Assembly: GCF_030151085.1 (NCBI RefSeq) | Contig: NZ_JASLER010000084.1 | Span: 62,001-126,000, forward strand | Source of the DNA: Bacteroides sp. | Lineage (GTDB): Bacteria > Bacteroidota > Bacteroidia > Bacteroidales > Bacteroidaceae | Direction: 5' to 3' | Length of the DNA stretch: 64,000 bases | The notes under the pieces: generated by a model | What the model was told of the DNA's origin: nothing | Database searches by the model: none | What the model saw: the letters and a program-made list of their open reading frames with translations, nothing else | Made by a program: the position numbers and the translations under genes | In this document: piece by piece, positions 52,969 through 61,107 of the stretch | Position numbering within the stretch: position 1 is the stretch's first letter | Layout of the letters: each line of letters begins with the position of its first letter

Positions 52969-54258
52969 ATGGGTTTTAATATAAATGATTTCGAAATTAT
53001 GGCGCCTGTTGGCTCGCGTGAATCGCTTGCCGCAGCTATTCAGGCAGGAGCAGACTCCATCTACTTTGGTATTGAGAACCTGAACATGCGTGCCCGTTCT
53101 GCTAATACGTTCACTATCGACGATTTGTGTGAGATAGCACAGACCTGTGACGAGCATGGAATGAAGAGTTATCTTACGGTAAATACTATTATCTACGACA
53201 ACGATATTCCCCTGATGCACACTATTGTAGATGCAGCCAAGGCGGCGGGCATCTCGGCAGTTATTGCGGCAGATGTGGCAGTGATGAGCTATGCACGCCA
53301 GATAGGGCAGGAGGTACATCTCTCCACACAGCTCAATATCTCGAATGTAGAGGCCCTACGCTTCTATGCACAGTTTGCCGATGTGGTGGTACTGGCACGT
53401 GAACTGAACCTGGAGCAGGTCGCGGAAATCTACCGGTATATTTGCGAAGAGAATATCTGCGGACCGAGTGGAGAGCAACTGCGCATTGAAATGTTTTGTC
53501 ACGGAGCGCTTTGCATGGCGGTATCCGGCAAGTGCTACCTCTCGCTTCACGAGATGAATTATTCTGCTAATCGTGGTGCTTGCATGCAAGTGTGCCGTCG
53601 TTCCTATACGGTACGCGATAAAGAGACCGACGTAGAACTGGAAGTGGATAATCAATACATCATGTCTCCTAAAGACTTGAAGACCATCCACTTTATGAAC
53701 AAGATGCTCGATGCCGGTGTGCGTGTCTTCAAGATAGAAGGACGTGCTCGTGGTCCTGAGTATGTGCGCACTGTAGTGGAATGTTACAAAGAAGCTATCC
53801 GCGCCTATTTGGACGGTACATTCACCGACGAGAAGATTGCCATTTGGGACGAACGCTTGATGACTGTCTTCAATCGTGGTTTCTGGGATGGCTATTACCT
53901 GGGTCAACGATTAGGAGAATGGACTAAGAATTACGGTTCTGCTGCTACAGAACGTAAGATATATGTGGGTAAGGGCATCAGATACTTCTCCAATATCGGC
54001 GTAGCGGAGTTCTTGGTAGAAGCTGCCGAAGTCAACGTGGGTGATAAATTGTTGATAACAGGTCCTACCACCGGTGCGGAATTCCTCACGTTGGATGAGG
54101 CCCGTGTGGACTTGAATGTTGTGCAGACCGTAAAGAAAGGTCAGCACTTCTCCATGAAATCGCCTAAAATACGTCCAAGCGACAAACTCTACAAATTGGT
54201 TTCCGTAGAAGAACTGAAGAAGTTCAAGGGGCTGGATGTAGAGAAGCAACGAGGATGA
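52969..54258 (+). CDS. U32 family protein (RNA hydroxylation type, RlhA/TrhP-like)
   Basis: 429 residues. The N-terminal barrel reads EIMAPVGSRESLAAAIQAGADSIYFG and QVHLSTQLN-like EVHLSTQLNISN. The Cys-rich block runs from CHGALCMAVSGKCYLS to NRGACMQVCRR, as in U32 proteins now known to hydroxylate tRNA or rRNA using prephenate rather than act as proteases. A C-terminal beta domain (about 335-420) follows. Which RNA is modified cannot be told from sequence. It is followed by a thioesterase gene and dprA in a + strand run. Confidence 0.88.
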   Translation: MGFNINDFEIMAPVGSRESLAAAIQAGADSIYFGIENLNMRARSANTFTIDDLCEIAQTCDEHGMKSYLTVNTIIYDNDIPLMHTIVDAAKAAGISAVIAADVAVMSYARQIGQEVHLSTQLNISNVEALRFYAQFADVVVLARELNLEQVAEIYRYICEENICGPSGEQLRIEMFCHGALCMAVSGKCYLSLHEMNYSANRGACMQVCRRSYTVRDKETDVELEVDNQYIMSPKDLKTIHFMNKMLDAGVRVFKIEGRARGPEYVRTVVECYKEAIRAYLDGTFTDEKIAIWDERLMTVFNRGFWDGYYLGQRLGEWTKNYGSAATERKIYVGKGIRYFSNIGVAEFLVEAAEVNVGDKLLITGPTTGAEFLTLDEARVDLNVVQTVKKGQHFSMKSPKIRPSDKLYKLVSVEELKKFKGLDVEKQRG

Positions 54259-54288
54259 GAAATAGTATTAATCATTAACTCATCACTA

Positions 54289-54690
54289 ATGGAGTACATT
54301 TACGAACTTACAATGAAGGTGCGCGACTATGAATGCGACCTGCAAGGTATTGTCAATAACGCTAATTATCAGCATTATCTGGAGCATACGAGGCATGAGT
54401 TCCTTGCTTCTACGGGTGTCAGCTTTGCTAAGTTGCATGAAGAAGGGGTAGACCCGGTTGTGGCGCGTATCAATATGGCATTCAAGACACCATTGAAGAG
54501 TGGAGATGAGTTTGTTTCTAAGCTGTATATGAAGAAGGAAGGCATAAAGTATGTCTTTTATCAGGATATATTCCGCAAGAGCGACGGTAAGGTTTCTCTG
54601 AAAGGAGTGGTGGAAACTGTTTGTTTAGTGAACGGGCGTTTGTCGGATAGTGAGTTGTTCGATAAGCTATTTGCTCCTTATCTGGAATAA
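54289..54690 (+). CDS. YbgC/FadM-type acyl-CoA thioesterase
   Basis: 133 residues, a single hotdog fold of the 4-hydroxybenzoyl-CoA thioesterase group. VRDYECDLQGIVNNANYQHYLEHTRHEFL carries the conserved acidic residue and the Asn-Tyr pair of the active site, and PLKSGDEFVSKLYM forms the central strands. It hydrolyses acyl-CoA or acyl-ACP thioesters; the chain type is unknown. It is 30 bases after the U32 gene and 24 bases before dprA. Confidence 0.87.
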   Translation: MEYIYELTMKVRDYECDLQGIVNNANYQHYLEHTRHEFLASTGVSFAKLHEEGVDPVVARINMAFKTPLKSGDEFVSKLYMKKEGIKYVFYQDIFRKSDGKVSLKGVVETVCLVNGRLSDSELFDKLFAPYLE

Positions 54691-54714
54691 TAACGATGTA
54701 AAAACACTCTGCTA

Positions 54715-55833
54715 ATGAATAGCGATGAACATGTTTGCAGTATAGCTCTCACGCTTTGCCCCGGTATAGGACATATCGGGGCAAAGCGTTTAATAGAGGG
54801 TATGGGTAGTGCCGTCGAGGTGTTCCGCCGGCGTACAGAACTGATTGAAATTCTTCCGGGAATCTCTCCTACTGTAGCTGCTTCTCTTGATTGTCCTGCC
54901 GCCTTTCTCCGTGCCGAAAAAGAGATGGAGTTTGTCGAGAAAAACCGAATCTCTTGTCTGACGTTGAAAGATACGGACTATCCTTCCCGCCTGAGGGAAT
55001 GCGAGGATGCTCCGCTTGTCTTGTTTTTCAAAGGAAACACTGATTTCAACCGGCTGCGAGTGATAAATATGGTAGGTACGCGCCGTGCTACCGATTATGG
55101 AAAGCAGTTCTGTGCTGACTTCCTGCACGATATGGCTGCGCTCTGCCCGGATATATTGGTCGTTAGTGGACTGGCATATGGCATTGATATTCATGCACAC
55201 CGTGCTGCTTTGGCCCATCAGCTTTCTACCGTTGCAGTGCTGGCGCATGGCTTGGACCGGATTTACCCCTACGTACATCGCAAAACAGCCGTCGACATGT
55301 TGGAGAACGGCGGTCTGCTTACCGAATTTCTCACCGATACCAACCCCGACCGTTATAATTTCGTCAGTCGCAACCGCATTGTGGCAGGTATGTGCGATGC
55401 AACGATTGTTGTGGAGTCTGGGGATAAGGGTGGTTCACTCATTACGGCAGAATTGGCGGAGGGCTATCACCGGGATTGCTTCGCTGTTCCGGGACGTGTA
55501 TCGGATGCTGCTTCTATCGGTTGTAACCAGTTGATACGCGATAGTAAAGCCGCACTTATCCAGTCTGCCGGGGACTTTGTACGTGCTATGGGCTGGATGC
55601 CTGCTGCGCAAGCGGAGAAACCAGAGGCTGTTCAGCGTGATCTTTTCCCGGAACTGACGGAAGAAGAGAGTAATGTAGTCCGTATCCTTTCCAGTCAAGG
55701 AGATCTGCATATCAATACTTTGGTAGTAGAAGCCAATCTTCCCGTAAACCGTATGACCACTTTACTTTTCGAATTGGAAATGAAAGGGGTGGTAAAAGCG
55801 TTGGTAGGCGGGGTTTATCGGTTATTGATGTAA
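54715..55833 (+). CDS. dprA: DNA-processing protein DprA
   Basis: 372 residues. An N-terminal HhH/SAM-like region (LCPGIGHIGAKRLIE) precedes the Rossmann-like DprA core: VGTRRATDYGKQF, VSGLAYGIDIHAHRAAL, AVLAHGLDRIYPYVHRK, SRNRIVAGMCDATIVVES and SLITAELAEGYHRDCFAVPG. A C-terminal winged helix (EESNVVRILSSQGDLHINTLVVEANL) follows. It binds incoming single-stranded DNA and loads RecA during uptake; in Bacteroides it is a conserved gene whether or not the strain is known to be competent. It ends at a strong terminator shared with PUL 3. Confidence 0.95.
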   Translation: MNSDEHVCSIALTLCPGIGHIGAKRLIEGMGSAVEVFRRRTELIEILPGISPTVAASLDCPAAFLRAEKEMEFVEKNRISCLTLKDTDYPSRLRECEDAPLVLFFKGNTDFNRLRVINMVGTRRATDYGKQFCADFLHDMAALCPDILVVSGLAYGIDIHAHRAALAHQLSTVAVLAHGLDRIYPYVHRKTAVDMLENGGLLTEFLTDTNPDRYNFVSRNRIVAGMCDATIVVESGDKGGSLITAELAEGYHRDCFAVPGRVSDAASIGCNQLIRDSKAALIQSAGDFVRAMGWMPAAQAEKPEAVQRDLFPELTEEESNVVRILSSQGDLHINTLVVEANLPVNRMTTLLFELEMKGVVKALVGGVYRLLM

Positions 55834-55846
55834 TAATACATAAGAA

Positions 55847-55885
55847 GTCCGGCACAGAGCAACAACTTATTGCTCTGTGCCGGAC
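55847..55885. terminator. Bidirectional terminator hairpin between dprA and GH97
   Basis: Perfect 16-base arms GTCCGGCACAGAGCAA (55847-55862) and its complement (55870-55885), with a seven-base loop, 13 bases after the dprA stop and 47 bases from the GH97 stop. Flanking T-tracts are weak. Confidence 0.82.
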
Positions 55886-55932
55886 GTGTGAAAAGGAAAC
55901 TTAAGAACTTATGAAAGGTATTGGGGCAGTGT

Positions 55933-57966
55933 CTACAGTTTCTCAATCCGTATCGCCGTACCTCCTCCCGGTGCTAATTGCAGCGTCAATATACTATTTG
56001 CCGTTACTTCCTGCTCGCTTATCTTTACAGGATACGGATTGGTTTTGTAATCCGCTCCTGCTCCATCTTCATAAACTGTAGCTTTGTAGCTCATCTCTTT
56101 ATCCAGAAAATTGAGGGGAAGAGACAATGTGCGGGCTTCAGCATTGGTAATGCTGCCTACAAACCAATTCTCACTGTTGCGATCTTTGCGGGCAATGGTG
56201 ACGTAATCACCTATTTTGGCATTAGGAACAACTGTTTCCGACCAAATCGTCGGGCAAGAGGTGATGAAAGAGAAAGCGGGTTGATTCTCGTAATTCTCTA
56301 TCATATCTGCCGCCATCTGCAAGGGGCTGAAGAGCACGACGTACAACGCTAATTCTTTGGCGAGGGTAGTCTGCGGATGGGTATTCGGAAAAACAGAGTT
56401 CTTGAAATTGAATATGCCCGGTGTAAAGTCCATCGGTCCGGCAAGCCCACGGGTGAAAGGCAGGGTACAAGTGTGTGCAGGCGGGTTGCCACCGTCGGGG
56501 CTCCAGGCATTGTACTCTTGTCCGCGTACTCCTTCCTGCGTCATGAGGTTGGGATAGGTACGTTGCAGACCGCTGGGCATGGCGGGTTCATGGTTGTCGA
56601 CCATGATGCCGTAGCGGGCGGCAGTCTCGATAACTTTGCGATAATGGCGTACACCGTATTGGCTGTGTTGAAGCTCCTTGTGGTCGAGCATGGGGTTGAC
56701 GTAACCTGTTTTAACAGCATTGATGCCGAGAGAGCGATAGAGGGTATAAGCACTATCCAATTGCTGCTCATAGTTGGTAGCCGCACCACCGGTTTCATTG
56801 TGAGCGATGAGACGTACTCCTTTCTGACGGGCGTAGTCGGCGAGTTTCTTCAGGTCGTAGTCGGGATATGGACGGGTAAAGCTGAATTTATCACCCTCTT
56901 GTGTCCAGTCGCCGTCCCAGCCGTAGTTCCAACCTTCCACGAGTACACCACTGAATCCATGTTTGGCGGCAAAGTCGATGTAACGCATGGTGTTGGCGGT
57001 GGTTGCTCCGTGTTTAGGACCTTGTGCCCAAGTGTAGGCTTCCATGTGCATGCCCCACCAGATGCCGATGTAGCGTCCCGGTTCTATCCAGGAAGTATCT
57101 TCCAGCTTGCAAGACTCATTCAAGTTCAACATTAACCGCGAGAGGATGAGATCTCCGGGTTTCTTGGCTACAATAATCGTGCGCCAAGGCGTGGCGAAGG
57201 GGGCAGTGGCGAAAACCTTCTCACCGGTACTCCAAGGAGTGAGGGCGGCACGCAGGGTAACGCCGGCATCTTTTGTATCTTTTCCGGGTTTGGCCTTTTG
57301 AGTCAGATTCAGACTGGCATAATCCGTCAGATTGGCTTCGTGTAGCACCATGTAGAGGCTATCATTTACTTCCAGAGTAACAGGAGTGGAGACCGTATCT
57401 TTCTGGCTCAAAGGTGAAGGAGTGTAGATAGCTTCATAGTATTTGGTACTATTAGTAGGGATAGACCAGGCACGGGCATCTTGCGGAAAGGCGTATTCGG
57501 TCTCTTCGTCCAAGATGACGAAATCCTTCAGATTCTCCTGCTCCGGAAAGAGGTAACGGAAGCCCAGTCCGTCGTCGAAGAGGCGGAAAACGATGCTGAG
57601 GCGACGCTTCAGTCCGTCCTGTTCTTCGAGATCGAGTGTCAGCTCATTGTAGTGGTTTCGTATTTCTATCTCTTCGCCCCAAGGTTGTGCCCAGGTTTCA
57701 TCGAAGGTGCTGTGGTGGACTTCTTTCAGCTTGAAGTTGTCGCTCAACGGTCCATTGTTGAGGGTGAAGCCGAGGTTGGAGGGGCTGATGAGAGTCTCTG
57801 TGCCTTGGTTCAGCGTGTAATAAGGTTTCCCGTCCTTTACTCCGGCTGTCAGGGTCAGCGCACCGTCGGGCGATTGCAAGGTCTCTATGTTCGTGGCAGA
57901 GCATGCCGCAAGCAGCAGACCGCAAAGGCAACCGCCGGTCAGTCGTTTTAGTTTATCTATATTCAT
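55933..57966 (-). CDS. GH97 inverting-type alpha-glucosidase lipoprotein
   Basis: Starting at 57966 gives 677 residues with a lipoprotein signal (CGLLLAACSA, Cys22); the ATG at 57987 adds seven residues with no signal character. The N-terminal beta super-sandwich (about 25-280) is followed by the GH97 barrel: GVLVEGWNYGWDGDW, LIAHNETGG, AVKTGYVNP, MVDNHEPAMPSG and TQEGVRGQEYN. The Glu residues match those of the SusB-like inverting subfamily, and TGY stands where retaining alpha-galactosidases have the nucleophilic Asp, so an alpha-glucosidase is likeliest. It is the last gene of PUL 3, after the GH71/GH99-like gene. Confidence 0.9.
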   Translation of the reverse strand: MNIDKLKRLTGGCLCGLLLAACSATNIETLQSPDGALTLTAGVKDGKPYYTLNQGTETLISPSNLGFTLNNGPLSDNFKLKEVHHSTFDETWAQPWGEEIEIRNHYNELTLDLEEQDGLKRRLSIVFRLFDDGLGFRYLFPEQENLKDFVILDEETEYAFPQDARAWSIPTNSTKYYEAIYTPSPLSQKDTVSTPVTLEVNDSLYMVLHEANLTDYASLNLTQKAKPGKDTKDAGVTLRAALTPWSTGEKVFATAPFATPWRTIIVAKKPGDLILSRLMLNLNESCKLEDTSWIEPGRYIGIWWGMHMEAYTWAQGPKHGATTANTMRYIDFAAKHGFSGVLVEGWNYGWDGDWTQEGDKFSFTRPYPDYDLKKLADYARQKGVRLIAHNETGGAATNYEQQLDSAYTLYRSLGINAVKTGYVNPMLDHKELQHSQYGVRHYRKVIETAARYGIMVDNHEPAMPSGLQRTYPNLMTQEGVRGQEYNAWSPDGGNPPAHTCTLPFTRGLAGPMDFTPGIFNFKNSVFPNTHPQTTLAKELALYVVLFSPLQMAADMIENYENQPAFSFITSCPTIWSETVVPNAKIGDYVTIARKDRNSENWFVGSITNAEARTLSLPLNFLDKEMSYKATVYEDGAGADYKTNPYPVKISEQEVTANSILTLQLAPGGGTAIRIEKL

Positions 57967-58017
57967 ACCTATTTGTTTTAACCCCATTCCCCTGAAGGGG
58001 GAGGAGGAGCGTTTTAC

Positions 58018-59265
58018 TTATTTTAGTTCGTTCATTAATTCTTCTGCCTTGTCGGGCTGCAAAGCGATGAAATAGTAGTAAGCTTGTGTCAGATATTTGC
58101 CGGCATTGCCTTTGTCATCTGCGTATTGCAGCTTTAATGTGTACCAGCGATATATCTGTTTCAGAACGTGTTCGTTGTAAGAGGTTCCGGCAAACTGCTG
58201 CAACTTGGTCAGGTAACGGTATTCGTACTCCTTGGCAGGCTCGATGTTGGTACCTTCGCCAAAGTCATTCCAAGTGCTGATTTGCAGATATTCCAATCCG
58301 GCACTCCGGGCTGCGGATAGTTGGCGGTCGAAAAGAGCACCGTTCTCGTCGTTATAGGAGGTATAACCGTTCCCCCATCCACCTTCCTTGTAGTAGTCGT
58401 GAAAGCCGGGCATGGCACCACCTATACAGAGGTCGAAGCTGGCGGCCTTGTTGTAGTAAGAAGCGGGATCGGTATTTGCCCATAGGTATTCGCCGATGGA
58501 GTTCTTCTCGCTACTGCTATTGGCGAGGTGTGAATGGTCGTTCAGCACTACGAATGCAGGTTTGGTGGAGAGATTGCCGAAGATGCTGGTCCAGTCTTTG
58601 GGGGCTGTGATGGTTTGCGGGCCAAAGACGAGGAGTAGTGGCTTTCCGTCTGTTTTTGCATAGCTTGTTTTGTTGAAGAAGTTATTTTGCAGGTATTGCA
58701 TGTCACGAATGACTTGCGCTACACGGGCATTGTTATCGGGTAGCTCTTTCACTGTCTGGTCTTCATAGACGATGGCGAATTGTAGTCCGGCACGGTCTAT
58801 GGCCTTTACCAGTTCTTCGGTATTGCGGCGGTTGGGAGCGTAGTCATACTTGTCCTGCGTGCCGTACCAGTCTATCATTACGCCGTCTATTCCCGAATAT
58901 TTCATCAGCAGGACGTGGTAGTTCAGTACTACGGCATCGCTAGAGGCGTAAGGGCCAATAAGCGGATAGTAGTGCGAGGCTATTTGTCGCTGACCGTTAC
59001 CATCTTTTTGTTCGGGGTTACGGGTTGCCATGGTCCAGTGTTGCCCCCACTTCTTGTCGTTGGAGGTGGTGGGAGTCTCGAACCAGGGCATGTAGTGGGC
59101 GTATAGCTTCATGGAGTTACTTTTACTGACGGGAGCGGGATCGAGGGCACCGGGCAATTCCTTGCCACCTTCGCTTCCGCCGGAAGAATCATCGTTTCCA
59201 CTGCCGCAGGCTGTGCCTTCCAGCAAGAGAGCAGCGAAGAGAAGAATGTATGTGAATCGTTTCAT
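58018..59265 (-). CDS. GH71/GH99-like glycoside hydrolase lipoprotein
   Basis: 415 residues. The signal ends at GTAC (Cys20), followed by a Ser/Gly/Asp-rich linker (GSGNDDSSGGSEGG) typical of surface lipoproteins. The barrel contains LYAHYMPWFETP, GIDGVMIDWYGTQDKYDY, FAIVYEDQT and the strong C-terminal block LQISTWNDFGEGTNIEPAKEY, found in the GH71/GH99-like and WbsX group. GH99 enzymes cut alpha-mannosides within chains and GH71 enzymes cut alpha-1,3-glucan; with GH97 beside it, alpha-glucan is somewhat favoured. A family assignment finer than this is not possible by eye. Confidence 0.8.
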   Translation of the reverse strand: MKRFTYILLFAALLLEGTACGSGNDDSSGGSEGGKELPGALDPAPVSKSNSMKLYAHYMPWFETPTTSNDKKWGQHWTMATRNPEQKDGNGQRQIASHYYPLIGPYASSDAVVLNYHVLLMKYSGIDGVMIDWYGTQDKYDYAPNRRNTEELVKAIDRAGLQFAIVYEDQTVKELPDNNARVAQVIRDMQYLQNNFFNKTSYAKTDGKPLLLVFGPQTITAPKDWTSIFGNLSTKPAFVVLNDHSHLANSSSEKNSIGEYLWANTDPASYYNKAASFDLCIGGAMPGFHDYYKEGGWGNGYTSYNDENGALFDRQLSAARSAGLEYLQISTWNDFGEGTNIEPAKEYEYRYLTKLQQFAGTSYNEHVLKQIYRWYTLKLQYADDKGNAGKYLTQAYYYFIALQPDKAEELMNELK

Positions 59266-59297
59266 GATTAAGTTCTGTTATTATAGTTATGGGTACT

Positions 59298-59385
59298 TAT
59301 CCGTACACCTGTTATGAGTGAGCAGGCCACACATTACGTCTGAGTAGGCTACACATTACGACCGAGCATCTATTACATGCCCATG
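59298..59385. repeat. Array C1: 22-base tandem repeats after susD of PUL 3
   Basis: Units start at 59320 and 59342 and share most bases (AGGCYACACATTACG core); degraded copies lie at 59298 and 59364. The period is exactly 22 bases, as in arrays A and B, but here I found no convincing overall fold-back. It lies in the 294-base gap between susD and the GH71/GH99-like gene, directly beside array C2. Confidence 0.65.
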
Positions 59386-59394
59386 TGATTTTCA

Positions 59395-59481
59395 AAAAGA
59401 TCCGGGTCTTTTACTACAAAAGATCCCCATCTTTTACATGAAAACATCCGGATGTTTTTGGGTAAAAGACCCGGATGTTTT
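59395..59481. repeat. Array C2: four 23-base palindromic units forming one long hairpin
   Basis: Four 18-base palindromes (AAAAGATCCGGGTCTTTT at 59395, then variants near 59418, 59441 and 59464; the third, AAAACATCCGGATGTTTT, is perfect) recur every 23 bases, separated by five-base spacers. The whole array also folds back: 59395-59435 pairs with 59441-59481 at about 33 of 41 positions counted by hand. It lies between susD and the first enzyme gene of PUL 3. The remainder of this gap (59482-59559) shows nothing I can identify. Confidence 0.85.
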
Positions 59482-59559
59482 GGGTGTTTGATCGTAACCT
59501 TAGGTGGGCTCTCTCTTACTCTTTGGGGGCTTGAATCCCTATCATTGGGATGATGTAAC

Positions 59560-61080
59560 CTAATATCCCGGGTTCTGTCCTAGGTTCGGGTTCTTGTCAC
59601 GTTCTTCCTTGGGGATAGGATATAGACCTGTGCGTTTGTCTGCCGGGTCGTCTCCCTTTTCCCACCATGCTTTGAAGAAAGTGCCAAAACGGATATTTAC
59701 TGTACGGCGCAAGCCTTCGAATACAAATTCGTGAAGCCATTCTTTGTCTAATGCTTCCTCGGTCAGTGTAGTCAATGCAGTCAAACCTGCACGGGTGCGA
59801 AGTTGGTTGATGTAAGGAAGACCGGTGTCGGGATAACCCAGGCGGAAGTTACACTCGGCTTGCATCAGCAAGATTTCGGCGTAACGCATCAGTACCCAGT
59901 CGTTGTCACGCTCCCAGGCGTCGTTGGGATTCCAGGCATACTTGTTGAGGCGGGCACCTTCGTTTTGCAGGGCATTGGTGTAGTTCACGATGGCTTCGGT
60001 GTAGTTCAGCGGTTCGCCATTGTCCATCAGTACGTCACTGCCGTCCTTGGCACTCTTCTGCTGACCGATGAGCAAGGATTGGCGCCGCATGTCGTTTTCT
60101 TCGAAAGAAGAGTAAACACCGGGTTGGGCGGAGATACCGTTGCCGCACCATTGATAGATGCCGTTCGGGTCGAAGGCTAGTTTCTGGTTGTAATGATAGG
60201 TCATAGATGCCAGATAGTTGCCTACCGTTCCTTGTTTGTGGTCGTAGGGAATGGCAAAGATAATCTCGGGAGATGTCTCGTTCTGTGTGGCGAAGTTGTC
60301 AAAGTAGGCGGTTAGCGTGTAGCCTGTCACCTTTCCGCAAGCGTCGAGGCAATCCTGCCAACGTGGGATACCGGTATAAACCTCAGCATTCAGATAGAGA
60401 CGTGCCAATAGAGTATAACCTACGTTTTGTGTGAAGCGTCCGTATTGTACGCCTGTAGGCAGCTGTGGCAGAATCTCCGCCATCTCTTTCTCTACAAACT
60501 CAAATACTTTCAGGCGGGTTGTACTCGTGGGAAGTTCCGTATTGGCGAAGTCAGTAACGATAGGCACATTGCCGAACTTATCGAGTAGTTGCCAGTAATA
60601 GTAAGCACGCAGTCCCCGAAGTTCGGCGGTTACGTTGGCTTTGGCTTCGGCAGAAAGTTCGGAAGCTTCTACCTGATAGATGATAGCGTTGATCTTGGAG
60701 ATACCTGTGAAGGAGTAGCGCCATGCGCTCAATACCATTGCATTATCGGTAGCCCAGGTATGGAATTGTACTTGTTGGTAACGTCCTCCGTCGTACCAAT
60801 CGGTACCACGGGTGGGAATACACGCTTCGTCGGAGGCGCATTCGTCGAGGAAGAATACATATTCGCAGGTAGGATAGCAGTTGGCACCGTTTCCTTCGGG
60901 CGTATTGGCTCCGTAACCACGCAGGGTGGCGTATGCTCCCGAAACGATAGTCTGTATTTCGGCGGGTGTCTTTCCATAGTCGTCCATGGAGACTTTATCA
61001 TATAGATTCTCACTCAAGTCTGTGCATGCGCCCAGTAGTAGCGATGAAGTGAGTAAAGCGGATATAAATATCTTATTCAT
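59560..61080 (-). CDS. SusD-like surface glycan-binding lipoprotein (PUL 3)
   Basis: 506 residues; lipoprotein signal SSLLLGAC with Cys19. SusD features: IQTIVSGAYATLRGYG, ELRGLRAYYYWQLLDKFGNVPIV, NDWVLMRYAEILLMQAECNFRLG, the block EWLHEFVFEGLRRTVNIRFG, and the C-terminus NPNLGQNPGY. It should bind the PUL 3 glycan at the cell surface with the SusC encoded 27 bases upstream. The gap after its stop holds repeat arrays C1 and C2. Confidence 0.93.
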   Translation of the reverse strand: MNKIFISALLTSSLLLGACTDLSENLYDKVSMDDYGKTPAEIQTIVSGAYATLRGYGANTPEGNGANCYPTCEYVFFLDECASDEACIPTRGTDWYDGGRYQQVQFHTWATDNAMVLSAWRYSFTGISKINAIIYQVEASELSAEAKANVTAELRGLRAYYYWQLLDKFGNVPIVTDFANTELPTSTTRLKVFEFVEKEMAEILPQLPTGVQYGRFTQNVGYTLLARLYLNAEVYTGIPRWQDCLDACGKVTGYTLTAYFDNFATQNETSPEIIFAIPYDHKQGTVGNYLASMTYHYNQKLAFDPNGIYQWCGNGISAQPGVYSSFEENDMRRQSLLIGQQKSAKDGSDVLMDNGEPLNYTEAIVNYTNALQNEGARLNKYAWNPNDAWERDNDWVLMRYAEILLMQAECNFRLGYPDTGLPYINQLRTRAGLTALTTLTEEALDKEWLHEFVFEGLRRTVNIRFGTFFKAWWEKGDDPADKRTGLYPIPKEERDKNPNLGQNPGY

Positions 61081-61107
61081 AGTTTCTTAATTACAAATTA
61101 CAAATTA

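Noticed and set aside
55847..55885. 16-base inverted repeat as part of the array family
   Set aside because: A single short stem between convergent genes, well explained as a bidirectional terminator.
57988..58002. CCCCT/AGGGG inverted repeat between the GH71/GH99-like gene and GH97
   Set aside because: Only five pairs with a two-base loop, too small to support a functional call.
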